A stretch of DNA of 64,000 bases from assembly GCA_020744425.1 (NCBI GenBank), contig JAGMUV010000001.1:7006001-7070000 (forward strand), read 5' to 3'. Source of the DNA: Dactylonectria macrodidyma. Its lineage: Eukaryota > Ascomycota > Sordariomycetes > Hypocreales > Nectriaceae. Position 1 is the first letter of the stretch, and each line of letters opens with the position of its first letter. The translations under genes and the position numbers were made by a program. Below are positions 1 to 10,346 of the stretch, piece by piece. A model generated the notes under the pieces. That model searched no databases. It had not been told where the DNA came from and worked only from the letters and a program-made list of their open reading frames with translations.

Positions 1-668
1 AGTTTTATCAAGTGGAAGCATCTCAAGATGAAAGAGGAAATTGTAGGTCTTGGTAAGATGATGCAGCGAAGGGAATGACTAATCATGGTAGCGGCTTGCC
101 AAGCCATACAAATACCCGTTTTGGTAAGGCTGTCAGCCCGTGACCCCCCTCCGGATCATTCGGCAGCAAGCTAATGAATGCACCCCTGCTCCCGCATGCA
201 TTCTAAGAGTACTTTGGTAGAGCCGTATTATCACGTAGACTGCTCTATGGAACTGTATCATCGGTGCTAATACATCACAGTGTGTGGCCAAATTCTACAA
301 ATACCCTTTTCGATATCGCTGCCCTTGATCCGGATCCTCCGAGGCCATAGAGGAGCAAGTAAATTTCTGGACCCGAGTGATTTATAAGGCTCCAGGGAAA
401 TGTAGAGGTCAAGTCATTCATAGGCCGTTGCCAAGATCTAGAAATACCATTTTGGGTGTTGCTCTGGGGTTACGAGACAACATTTTCGTAGACATGGTCT
501 AGCCACGGAATCATCTTAGCCCCCTCAAATTACTATTTAATCCACAACACATAAGAACGAATGCTGCTGGAGAGACGGACCTTTCATCAACACCTCACGT
601 TGGCAAAATAACCTGCCTGAAGCCCTCCTCTGCCATATTTTCCTTCCCAAAACTCCCCGTTAGTGAAA
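1..668. other. Upstream intergenic region with a degenerate three-copy repeat
   Basis: No gene is supported here. A motif of about 40 bp recurs three times, near 94-135, 285-325 and 423-465. Each copy has GCCAA followed within about 10 bases by an A/T-rich core close to TACAAATACCC and then TTTT. The spacing is about 190 and 145 bases. The first two copies are also followed by a similar stretch containing CCGGATC. The block lies directly upstream of the flavoprotein gene and could be promoter DNA or an old diverged tandem duplication. Confidence 0.5.
94..465. repeat. Degenerate direct repeat, three copies
   Basis: The three copies share GCCAA, an AAATACC core and a T run. The cores sit at roughly 106-120, 295-310 and 439-453. 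Similarity decays outside the core, so this is either a diverged duplication or a recurring regulatory element upstream of the gene starting at 669. It was found by eye, without an alignment score. Confidence 0.4.
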
Positions 669-1829
669 ATGACGAGAACCATCGTGATCCTAGGCGCGGG
701 AATTGGGGGCTTTCCTGTGGCTCACTACTTGGTTCGCCACACAGCGTCGAAATTCTCAGATGTGCGCGTTGTCCTCGTTTCTCCAACAGACGAGCTCTAC
801 TGGGTTTTCGCTATCCCAAGAGCGGTCATCCCTGGTCAACTGTCCTCCTCCGACGTATCTTTCTCAATCCCCGAATCATTCGCCCAGTACTCCTCCAACA
901 AGTTTGAGCTAGTGTTGGGCAAAGCCGACCAGCTTCTCCCTGAGTTGAACACGGTCGTTGTTGCTCTCAATGACGGGAGTAAACGAAACATCGAATACCA
1001 CAGCATCATAGTGGCCACTGGAGCGAACGACAAGCACAAGCTCCCATGGAAGAACCTAGGGACCAGCGAAGAGACGCGCAATGCCCTCGATCAGCTACGG
1101 AAGTCTATTGAAGACGCAAAAACGATTGTTGTAGCTGGTGCGGGACCAACAGGCGTCGAGTTCGTTGGAGAGCTTGGCTCCGAGTATGCGAAGCATGGAG
1201 CGAAGAAGATCATCCTCGTGTCCAGCAATAAGTTGCCCCTGGATTCCAGTGTTCTGGACAGCGTGCGCAACACGGCCAAGTCTCAGCTTGAGAGGCTCAA
1301 TATCGAGATCATTACAAATACGAAGGTGACAGGGGCAACAGGAAATGGCATGGACCAGGTTCTTGAGCTTATGGCAGCCGATGGGAAGAAGCACACACTC
1401 AAAGCAGATCTCTTAATCCCAGCGCATGGTATGACTTATAACACAGGCTTCATGCCGGCAGATATGCTTGATAAGGACGGACGTGTTAAGCAGGATACAA
1501 CACTACAAGCCTTGGGCTACAAGAACGTTTTCGCCATGGGAGATGCAGGCAACCTACAGGATCCTCTTGCATTCTTCGCCAATGGCCATGTTTGGCACCT
1601 GGGAAGGAACTTTGAGAAGTACATGAAGACTGGTGCCATGCCGGAGTACAAAATTAATGGCAAGACCTTGCTGGGTCTCACTCTTGGACGCGATCACGGG
1701 ACTGGCCAGTTTGGTAACTGGAAGATATGGGGGACATTGATCTGGTATCTCAAAGGCCGCCATATGGGGTTGGATCGTTCGGCACCATATCTTGAAGGGA
1801 CTGGAAATGCAGATGGAAATTGGAACTGA
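669..1829 (+). CDS. AMID/FSP1-like FAD-dependent pyridine nucleotide oxidoreductase
   Basis: This 386-residue single-exon protein is a two-dinucleotide-binding flavoprotein of the AIF-M2/AMID (FSP1-like) type, expected to oxidise NAD(P)H. An N-terminal FAD-binding Rossmann motif reads ILGAGIGG. The central NAD(P)-binding motif is VVAGAGPTGVEF, about residues 150-162. The C-terminal FAD motif is NVFAMGDAGN, about residues 295-305. The first ATG of the frame is at 669; the frame opens slightly upstream but only with GTG. The length matches the family, with no membrane segment or mitochondrial presequence evident, so a cytosolic or membrane-peripheral location is likely. It converges on the SDR gene at 2046. 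Substrate and electron acceptor cannot be read from sequence. Confidence 0.88.
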   Translation: MTRTIVILGAGIGGFPVAHYLVRHTASKFSDVRVVLVSPTDELYWVFAIPRAVIPGQLSSSDVSFSIPESFAQYSSNKFELVLGKADQLLPELNTVVVALNDGSKRNIEYHSIIVATGANDKHKLPWKNLGTSEETRNALDQLRKSIEDAKTIVVAGAGPTGVEFVGELGSEYAKHGAKKIILVSSNKLPLDSSVLDSVRNTAKSQLERLNIEIITNTKVTGATGNGMDQVLELMAADGKKHTLKADLLIPAHGMTYNTGFMPADMLDKDGRVKQDTTLQALGYKNVFAMGDAGNLQDPLAFFANGHVWHLGRNFEKYMKTGAMPEYKINGKTLLGLTLGRDHGTGQFGNWKIWGTLIWYLKGRHMGLDRSAPYLEGTGNADGNWN

Positions 1830-2045
1830 TGTAAGCAACAAGTGGCATGTTCCATTGTTGTACAATTCGTTCGAATAAATTGACTCGTCTCTCACGATTT
1901 CCAACTTGATGTATGACAGAAGGTTGAAGTGGCTTTGGCAGAGTGAATTATAAAACCATGCAGCCTTAGTCGGCTACAGGGGGGTCTCGTCATTTCACTG
2001 CATCACAACCCCCCGTTCGTCCTTCACCCCCCTAGTAGCACCTCT

Positions 2046-3038
2046 TTAATAGTTGAATTCTTGACCAACAAGCTTCTCACTCAAAGTCCACAGCCTATCT
2101 GCGTCAACCTTGCTTGTCGCCCATGAATAAACCTCTTCCTGATACGGGTCCGCAACATGACAATCAGTCAAGTAGGCCCCATTATTTCCCGCGATGCTTG
2201 TGTCGAAAGAAGAGAACACATGAGTCGCGGCGCCCTGGTCCAGGGTCTTTATCTTGAGTTCAGCCATGCCCCACAACCACTTGTTCCCATATTTATTATC
2301 CAATTCCGTGAGATCTGCGCTAAAGGCAGCTGGGTCATGTATCTCATGTGACGCGAGGTTGGTATAGCTGACGCCGGGGCACATAGCGAAGCTGAGAAGG
2401 CCTCGAGAACCAAGCTTTTCCGCAAGGGCGAGGGCCGTGAGAGCGTTTGCTGTCTTTGACTGGGCGTATCCTAGCCATCTTTGGTAATGCTTCCCATCGT
2501 TGAAGTTGTAGTCCGACCAGCGAATGTTGCCGATGCGATGCACATTACTAGAGACGAAAACAATTCGCGGGGCTTGGGATGCTAAGATTTTGTCCATGAT
2601 GAGGTTGGTGAATAGGAAGTGGCTTAGGTGATTCGTCTGGAACTGGCTTTCAAACCCATCCTCAGTTGCCAGGTATGGGACGGCCATTATTCCGGCATTG
2701 TTGACCAGGACATCAATCTGGGGCACGTCATTCCAAGAATTGACAGTTTCAGCCGCCTTGCGGACGTCGGTAAATGAAAGGAGGTTCAGCAGGAGAGGCT
2801 TGACAACGATGGTGGGATATTTGGAGTTAAGCTCGGAGATGAGCACTTCCATTTTAGAAACCGAACGACCAGCCAGAATCACAATGGCCGGCTTTCCGAC
2901 AGCCACTTGCTTGACAAAGCTCTCACCGAGGCTTCCTGGAGATGCCCCCGTGATCAGAATGGTCTTTCCAGCGATCTGGGGGCCATAGTGGGACACAAGG
3001 TCGCTAGCTTTGGTGTCTGCGTTGCAAGCGGTCGCCAT
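2046..3038 (-). CDS. Short-chain dehydrogenase/reductase (retinol-dehydrogenase-like)
   Basis: This 330-residue classical SDR is an NAD(P)(H)-dependent oxidoreductase. Its cofactor motif is TGASPGSLG, about residues 27-35, its structural motif is NNAG (VNNAGIMAVP), and its catalytic pair is in YAQSK. The fold resembles the retinol dehydrogenase/WWOX-like group that is common and substrate-diverse in fungi. The chosen start gives a normal-length protein beginning MATACNADTK. The same frame stays open about 50 codons upstream, but that extension is low-complexity and non-homologous in appearance. There are no introns. It converges on the flavoprotein gene at 669-1829. The substrate is unknown. 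Confidence 0.88.
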   Translation of the reverse strand: MATACNADTKASDLVSHYGPQIAGKTILITGASPGSLGESFVKQVAVGKPAIVILAGRSVSKMEVLISELNSKYPTIVVKPLLLNLLSFTDVRKAAETVNSWNDVPQIDVLVNNAGIMAVPYLATEDGFESQFQTNHLSHFLFTNLIMDKILASQAPRIVFVSSNVHRIGNIRWSDYNFNDGKHYQRWLGYAQSKTANALTALALAEKLGSRGLLSFAMCPGVSYTNLASHEIHDPAAFSADLTELDNKYGNKWLWGMAELKIKTLDQGAATHVFSSFDTSIAGNNGAYLTDCHVADPYQEEVYSWATSKVDADRLWTLSEKLVGQEFNY

Positions 3039-3407
3039 TGTGAAATGTGATGTACCGTACTGGCAAAAGTTGAGAAATGCTGCGTTTGATAGAGTAGAAG
3101 AGTATGAGGAGTGATGAGGGAGCCCAGAAACGGCGTCAGGGACAAACTTATACTTGAACCATTTCTTGTTGTTGGCCACGGGGCTCAACTACAAGAGTCG
3201 CCCAGCATAGAGACACAGAATAGAGTTTCGATGGCTTGCATGTAAATTTGAGTCTCGGGATAAATCATGCTGCGCTCGGAGACCTATTGAATTGGTCACG
3301 ACATACGTGAAGCCTTGGCCCTCCACAAGCAAGCGGAGTTGGTGTTTGAGCAGCAAGTGGCCGGATTTAACGGGACTAAGGCCTAATGATCGGGAATGAC
3401 AATGGAG

Positions 3408-4126
3408 TTACATGAATATTCTGGTGTACATCTCAGTGTCTTGGCCCAAGTGGGCGTGAGTAGGCTGACAAACGCAGCCGGGACAGGAATCTGGGTTGGG
3501 GTGACAGTTGTGGGCACAATTTGCAGTGTCCCTAATGACGATACCTCCAAGCATAGATGATGAAGAGAATGTGCTGGCTTTGAATCTATGCTCAAGCCGC
3601 ACGCGAACAACGTACGTTTCAATCAGGTAAGTTGCTCCAACCGATGCTGTTTGGCTAATGCATGTCGGGGTCTTAAGTCCGTTAGTTCCAGATGCATTGA
3701 CAATGCGGACTTTCGCAGGAACTGGGTTTTGGACTCTTATCACGTGGAGAGTACAATTGACAACCCCGTTCTGGGAACAATAACTAGGCCAAATTCACAG
3801 GAGGTCTCATCGAACACATGATACAGCATCCCGCTGCTATCTTTTGTGTGAAGAGATGAGGAAATTCGGTGGTATTTCCCTGCATCGAATAGTTGTGGCA
3901 TGTCATGGCACAATTCATACGGAGAAGGGCTAATTCCATCTCCGCCAACGGTGATCGTGGAGCTTACGCGTCCAATAGCGACCTGGGATTCGTCTCCACA
4001 CCAGCTGTTGGCGGCGTCGGAGACGCAATCGTCCGACTTTCCGTGCTTCTTCACCAACTTCGAGTTCTCCCGCGTCCGTACCATCTCTTGTATGACTACT
4101 TCGTACCACCCGCAGCTTCGCATCAT
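3408..4126 (-). pseudogene. Possible decayed gene for a Cys-containing protein
   Basis: Two overlapping minus-strand frames look coding but do not join. The upstream one, about 4126-3740, has paired Cys residues and a Cys-Glu-Phe-Gly segment. The downstream one, about 3780-3408, continues protein-like with repeated Cys near its end (NCAHNCH, CPGCVC). I found no canonical intron that links the frames, so this is either a frameshifted relic or two chance ORFs. The spacing in the first half vaguely recalls small secreted Cys proteins. I do not recognise the family. Confidence 0.25.
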
Positions 4127-4181
4127 CCTTTAGCAGTTTGTTACACTTATCAGACGCATCCATCACTTCTAAAGAGCTAGA

Positions 4182-5036
4182 ATGAGCATCAGAGCGCTAG
4201 TAGTTGGAGGAACGGGCGGTATCGGCTATGCCATCGCCTGCCGTCTAGCCGCCGCTTCTACATCCTCGACCGTCATTATCAGCGGTCGCAACGAGCCAAA
4301 GAACATTCCTCATACCAACATGGAATTCCACCCACTAGACGCATCATCTATGCGTTCAATCAAGAAGTACGCAGACGAGTACAAGTCGACACAGCAGCCC
4401 AATCTGGATCTCCTCGTCCTCACTCAGGGCATTCTCTCGACAGCTGGGAGGACAGAGACGCCCGAAGGAATTGACCGCAAGATGGCACTTCACTACTACG
4501 GCAGGCAGCTGCTCATTCGTGAGCTTTTGCCAGTTTTGACAAGCGACGCCAAGGTCCTTATTGTCTTGGACAGCACGCGTGGCAATCCTGAGAAGCTACA
4601 CTGGGATGACTTAGATCTGAAAACACATTTCACTCTTGGAAACGCCGCCAGTCATTGCCTCACACTGAACGACGCCATGATCCAGGCACATGCTAGGCAG
4701 CAAAAGGGACAAGAAGCCACCAAAAGACATTTCGTCCACGCCCACCCGGGTCTCGTGAACACAGGCATCTTCGAGTCGCTCCCATGGTACCTGCGGGCTC
4801 CTTCAAAGGTTCTTGGCCATGCGTTTGGAATATCGCCAGATACTTCCGCTGAGAACTTGCTCAGGGGGACATACGAAGGTGCGGCTGCGGGAGAGAAGGA
4901 GAACCGATTTTGGAGTTGCATCGATGGGAGCGGCCATCTACTGAGCAACAAACATATTTGGACCGAGGAGCAGTTGAAGAAGGTCACGGATCACACATGG
5001 AATATCGTTGATAAAGCTATCGGTACTGCCTCCTAG
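4182..5036 (+). CDS. Atypical SDR-like NAD(P)-binding protein
   Basis: This 284-residue protein has an N-terminal Rossmann fold with the glycine motif GGTGGIG near residues 9-15, so it probably binds NAD(P)(H). The usual SDR YxxxK catalytic pair is not seen where expected; the equivalent segment reads NAASHCLTLNDAM. The downstream HAHPGLVNTG matches the HxPGxVxT segment of a fungal SDR subgroup in which the catalytic Tyr is often lost. It could be a reductase with altered chemistry or a non-catalytic binder. The start ATG at 4182 is the first in frame. There are no introns. Confidence 0.8.
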   Translation: MSIRALVVGGTGGIGYAIACRLAAASTSSTVIISGRNEPKNIPHTNMEFHPLDASSMRSIKKYADEYKSTQQPNLDLLVLTQGILSTAGRTETPEGIDRKMALHYYGRQLLIRELLPVLTSDAKVLIVLDSTRGNPEKLHWDDLDLKTHFTLGNAASHCLTLNDAMIQAHARQQKGQEATKRHFVHAHPGLVNTGIFESLPWYLRAPSKVLGHAFGISPDTSAENLLRGTYEGAAAGEKENRFWSCIDGSGHLLSNKHIWTEEQLKKVTDHTWNIVDKAIGTAS

Positions 5037-5878
5037 TAGGACTTGTTTTCTGTTTCAGTCTTCAGCGTTCTTTCTCTTACCGGTTTCGAATGTGCAAAGG
5101 TTTTCAGCTCATCTTAGAACATTTTGCTTTCAGCCCGCTGAGGACTTCTCCTTTCTCGCACAATAATACTATGTCCGGCAACAGTAATTTCACAGCATTG
5201 AAGTCAAGGATTGAGGGGAGGTCTGACTAACAGAGAGGGTGTACCTTAACCTGCAAAAGGCCTCAGGCCGGCTGTCGAGAGCAAATGCATCAGTATCCCC
5301 ACTCCTTTACGGCATCTTATCCAAATAAAATTAAATAATTCATTTTATCACCTCATTGCGTAACGTTTAGTCAAATGCGAGACTGTGCAATCCTTACGGG
5401 CCGACCATCCACGTCTACGTCGTTTCAACTTCGCCACTGCATGGCACGGTTGAAATTGACAGGGGCACGATTGAGACATGCTTAAGGGATTGAAATTCTA
5501 AATGTTCCGCCTGAAACCGTGGTATTCCTCGAGCGAACAAGTGGAAGATGTATAGTTGCTCGTACAAGCTGATGGATGGAGGACCGCGGTGTGAACTTGA
5601 AGCGGAAATGACCTCGGCTAATTTTGGTCCACGCCTGACCATGAGTCAGATCTTGCGATTCATGACATGCCAGCCAATTAAGCAAATGAATCTATTCCCT
5701 GGATGTTTCATCGTCTTCGGGTCTTATTCATACCCCCTCTTTCGGAGAGCCATAGTTTGGGATTTTACCGCAACATCTATTCCTTGTCGTACACCTATAA
5801 GGCGACTTCTGAACAGTTCGATCACCAAGCTAGGTCAAAAGGTGTTTCTATAGAGGTGTCTCTATTCAACGCGTCATC
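5037..5878. other. Intergenic, no supported gene
   Basis: Short ORFs on both strands overlap one another without family features. The final 30 or so bases before 5879 are the leader of the crotonase gene. There is a locally A/T-rich patch near 5320-5345. Confidence 0.5.
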
Positions 5879-6712
5879 ATGTCTATCCCGTTTCCAACAA
5901 AGACTCAGCCTCCACAAGGCTTGAACTTTTTGCGACTTTCTTCTCCAGCGAAATATATTCTCCTAGCTCGTATGGATCAGCCATCTGCTCTAAACGCCCT
6001 GTCGTCAGACAATCTACGGGAACTGGACACCGTATTGGACTGGTACGACACCGAGCCTAGTCTGCGGGTTTTGATTGTCACCGGAACTGGGCGCGCATTC
6101 ACTGCAGGCGCAGATCTCAAGGAATGGCGTCGAACCCTAGAAGGAGAAAGCCAAGAGCGGTTCGGTGTCAGAGAAGGCGTTACTCCATTCACACGTCGCA
6201 AGGGGAAAAAGCCCATTGTAGCGGCAGTAAATGGGTTGGCTTTTGGTGGTGGATGTGAGTTCATCGTCAACTGCGATCTCGTGGTTGCGGCAGAAACAGC
6301 TACCTTTGCTCTCCCCGAAGTGAAGCGTGGATTAGCACCGACCGGCGGGGTTCTCACGCGGCTTGTACATACTGCTGGAATGCAGCTGGCTTCCGAAATT
6401 GTCTTGACAGGCCGGCGGATCTCTGCGCATGAGATGCACTCTTGGGGAATAGTCAACAAAGTTGTCCCCGAGAACCATGTGCTGGACGAGGCATTGCGCT
6501 ATGCCTCCCAGATCGCAGAAAATAGTCCGGACGGAGTCATTTGTGCTCGAGCAGGCTTGCGTCAGGCTTGGGAGACAGCCGACGTTGAAAAGGCAACAGA
6601 GCAGTGGTTGCGACAACACTTTAGCTTGCTTGAGCAGGGCGAGAACATACGCGAGGGTTTAGCCGCTTTTGTCCAGAAGAGATCACCTGTTTGGAAGGAC
6701 AGTAAGCTATAA
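5879..6712 (+). CDS. Peroxisomal enoyl-CoA hydratase/isomerase family protein
   Basis: This 277-residue crotonase-fold protein should act on a CoA thioester (hydratase, isomerase or related). The two oxyanion-hole segments are AFTAGADLKE, about residues 75-84, and NGLAFGGGCE, about residues 118-127. The acidic residue of GGCE and the Glu of LPEVKRGLAPTGG, about residue 148, sit where the catalytic acids of hydratases lie. The protein ends in Ser-Lys-Leu, a canonical type-1 peroxisomal targeting signal, so matrix import is expected. The length is normal and there is no intron. The CoA substrate is not determined; beta-oxidation or a secondary-metabolite side-chain step are both possible. Confidence 0.9.
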   Translation: MSIPFPTKTQPPQGLNFLRLSSPAKYILLARMDQPSALNALSSDNLRELDTVLDWYDTEPSLRVLIVTGTGRAFTAGADLKEWRRTLEGESQERFGVREGVTPFTRRKGKKPIVAAVNGLAFGGGCEFIVNCDLVVAAETATFALPEVKRGLAPTGGVLTRLVHTAGMQLASEIVLTGRRISAHEMHSWGIVNKVVPENHVLDEALRYASQIAENSPDGVICARAGLRQAWETADVEKATEQWLRQHFSLLEQGENIREGLAAFVQKRSPVWKDSKL

Positions 6713-9038
6713 AGATAACACTATAAGGGTCACATGGAAGACACATCTTTGTATTTTTTTTTCTTCCATTTATTCTTACTCGTAGGGAGAGTTGAAGGTC
6801 AGGTTGGCCCGGCAGGTTTGACGCGTCTGTCTTATCTCATCATCTAAAATTATCTCCCGGTGCATTCTGACGAGCGTCTCACTACCCCTACAGCCACCAT
6901 TCTGAACTGAGCGAAATGAAGTTGGTTCTTGCCTGATTCTCTAGTGCAATAGTATATTCAAGGTTTTTTTTATTCACTAGCTTCCTTTAATTGTGGCATG
7001 AGAACTTGCTACAGACCTGCGGAGTGCTTGCCGCTTAAACAGATAACCCAGTAAGACTAGCGGAAACCTTGTGCTGGTAAACGTTGCGCATTATATTGCG
7101 TACGATTTGTCTTCATTCACGACGGCAAGTGTTTTTGAGAATTGACGCAGTGTTGGTATAGTGTTTCTTGGCGATGTGAATGGAGAGCTATGGTGCTAGC
7201 GTATTTAGCTAGAATAATCGGAGCATCCCAAACGACCTCATAAGTTGAAAGGGCTGGGTGTAGCGTTGGTTAGGTATTTCTGCGGCGAAAAGTCTCCATG
7301 CACTACCAGTTCTAGCGTAAAGCTCAACACCCCGATTGAACCTTTAGATATAAATGAGGCCTGAAATTTAAGTATCTTATGGAGGTCTTTAGTTTAGAAA
7401 TATTACATAATTTACTAGATCTTAGATATACATCAATACTATTTCTTAACAGATTGCATTTTGCTTCTATAAACGGGGAGTGCACGGAGACTCTTGGCCT
7501 AATACTGTAACAATGGCTTCTTCTACTCCGCACACGTGGTTTCATCTCACCCTGAAACGATGGAACTGAGCGATTGGTGGTCAGTTCTATACTGACTTGG
7601 ACAGGAATATTCATGCTTTGATCTAATTCTCTCTAGAACATTTCAATCTACTCGACCTTGTGGCCCCTCGCGATGAAGCCTAACTTGAACTTGTATGAGC
7701 TATCGCCAAATGGTAATCTGATTCTAATGGTTCGTAACTTGTTCTTCCACCACGAGTATGCGCTAACTTGAGAATAGAGAAGATAGATGAGAAGAGGCAG
7801 GAGCTTGTCACTCTGTTCCCGAGAAGACTTGGAGAGCTGCGCGACTCTCTTTGCACTGGCAAGACAGCACGGGTGTCCCTTCGTGTGTTCATGTATGTTG
7901 CTGGGTTTGCTGACTATGAGATGGAAGGGATCCGCTATCTCAGAGTTCCGTGTCATGGAGAGCGTGTACAGCGAAAATTCGCCCAGATGGGTTTTTTTTT
8001 TTCAACATCAAAACGAAACGGGCGCACAAGACCGCACATTCTTGCAAACGTGCGCATTTCATAGATGCAATGCGGCGAGAGATGGAGACGGAATTCCGGA
8101 GTTTTGCAATGGAGGATTTTGAATGCCCCAAGCAACTAAGTACAGTCTTGCCGACTTGGCTCCTGGTGCCGGCCCCTCGATGGCTGTGGACAGCCTTATA
8201 TTAGATGAAGCGCCACCTTGTTCTTTCCACCAAAGCATTCGTTTTGATGCGAGCGCTATACTCTTTGAACACTGTCAATATATACTCCAATTCCTCATGT
8301 AGTTTAGCGTAGGACAAGGACGTGAAATTCAAGGATCAACACCAATCGCGCCAATAAAGCATCCAACAACTCAACGTTAAGAAGCAGACCACGTGAAGAT
8401 AAAGCCTCGGAATTCAAGTCCTCTAGTCAACTCTGAGCGGGACTTTCCACTGAAAATGCTTGGGATAGCATGACGCGCACCACACATAAGTGCACTGCCA
8501 CTTCCAGTCAGCTCTGGTTGAGGGGTAATAGACCAGTGGTATTGAGAATGTTGCGCAGCTCACATTGAACGTTAGAAAATGAATTAACATTATGGGCACA
8601 GTGAGCTTTATAACACATATCTCATTCAATTAGCAGAGATCGCTCTTGAACCCAGATGCATGATGAATTTTACAGCTTCGGAGCTCCTAGTCTGGCACCC
8701 CCTGTCTTGCATACGGCTCTGGTGTTCATAATTACTGCGAGCGGCTACTCAATACTTATCAAGCTGATCATTGGTAGCCGTCGTACGGCTGAATCGGATC
8801 TGGCATCCATCGTGCTAAATCAGCCGCAACAATGAACTGGACTACAAGGCCTATGCATTGGTTACCTGATCCCTAGCGTGAGTCATGCGGGGTTCGCTTG
8901 AACAGATTCATCCAGTGTATTCATGAATGAGTTATTTCCTGCTCACAAGAGCACTGATCACATCGTCATGCGGTACATTTTTTTACTCCAATTCAAAGGA
9001 TTTCCAGATTTTTAAAACTTGTGACAGCCACTTGAGGA
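6713..9038. other. Gene-poor spacer
   Basis: There is no gene I can support in 2.3 kb. Overlapping short ORFs around 7650-8200 occur in five frames at once, which argues against coding. A poly-T run of ten lies near 7989-7998. The composition is moderately A/T-rich in 7330-7470. Confidence 0.5.
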
Positions 9039-10136
9039 ATGGAAGATCTTGAAGCGAGCATATCCGCTCAACGAGCGACTGTGACTCTCACACCCGAGAC
9101 TCACTCAGGCCACACCAAACGGATGAATACACCTGGCGTGCGCCTTAGCGACAGGCCTTCTGAGACTAGAACCATGCCAGATCTTATCAAAATCATTGAC
9201 GTCGGAAGGAAAGCTGCGAAGACTGTGGCAGAGGATGACCCCCATCGAGCCAAACTGTCTAGTGAATTGAGCTTTCAGCTCGCATCGATGTGATGCTTTG
9301 ATACTAGAGCAAATAGCGATACGGGTAGTAAAACCATCCCAAGTCTCACCGAAAAAGATTCTTTTGGAGCTCGCAAAGTTCAAACCCTTGAAACTCTTAA
9401 TTAGCTTTAGACTTCGGTTGTCAACCCGATTATGGATGCTTTGAGCCTTTCTGAGCCCTCACCTAGCGAATGCGAATCTTGACCGCATGTATGGTGGATA
9501 CCGACTGGACTGCTTGTCAGTTTTCCATTTCACGCGGCAGGAAACCATCTTGAGTGCAATTCTAGTGCTACCCTTGATAGAGTAGTGTCATCATACGGGT
9601 CATCCATCAAGACGATTATCCGCAGTCCCCAACAGCTGAGTCCGCGAATGTCGGCTGAAGGGTCGAAGGATGTTGTGCTTATTGCTATGCAGGACACGCC
9701 AGGGCAGAAGAGCCTGCACCACGCCTGTGATGAGACCAATGCTGTTCAAGGTATCTGCGAGCTGATGGATCTCTCGTGGACTACGCCCAAACCTTGCAAG
9801 AGAGTAGTGTTGCTTGCTATAGAAAGTTTCATGATGTTTCACTTTGCTGGACACGGTGCCACAAATGAGAAGAACCCACTGGCAAGCCACTTATTGCTTG
9901 AGGATTGGACGCAAAGTCCTCTGACAGTAGCAAGTTTACTTGAAACGAACCTAAGTTCCAAGCCGCCATTTCTCGCATATCTCTCAACCTATGGAACCGG
10001 CCAAATCCGAGACAAGAGATCAGTTGATGAGAGTATCCACTTGACTGGGGCATTTTAACTGGCAGGGTTCCGACATGTAGTGGGAACCCTCTGGGAGGTT
10101 AATGATGCTCTATGCGTTACTATGGCGAGGAGATGA
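9039..10136 (+). pseudogene. TPR-CHAT protein remnant with RIP-like stops
   Basis: This is the relic of a fungal TPR-CHAT protein (CHAT is a caspase-like peptidase domain). At 9039-9293 two diverged copies of a TPR-like unit of about 45 residues are readable, marked by MEDLEASI and MPDLIKII. From about 9363 one frame carries the CHAT domain: NPIMDAL, VWWIPTG, HAAG, FHFAGHG with the catalytic-type His, HLLLEDW, and LAGFRHVVGTLWEVND. In-frame stops lie at 9402, 9408, 9480 and 10056. From family knowledge they replace Trp, Trp, Trp and Gln, each by one C-to-T or G-to-A change. The catalytic Cys of SACGTG is replaced (STYGTG). The region between TPR and CHAT is mostly deleted. The product is not functional. 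Confidence 0.85.
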
Positions 10137-10346
10137 CCCGAAATCCAGGTTCAAGGAGTGCAAGGGACGTGGTTTTTTGTGAAGACACGGAGCTAAGCTA
10201 TCCACTTTGGGTTCCGTATGTGCACTATGTCGTGTGAATTAGATTATATGTATAGGATATTATGTCAAATGTTTCCAGTGTTCAGATTCAATGTTGCACT
10301 GGGTGCTACACACATGATTCCTCGTTAAGCTTTCTAGAACATCGTT

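Noticed and set aside
7648..8204. Many overlapping ORFs in several frames
   Set aside because: Five frames open over the same bases indicates lack of stops by chance rather than coding; none has a motif.
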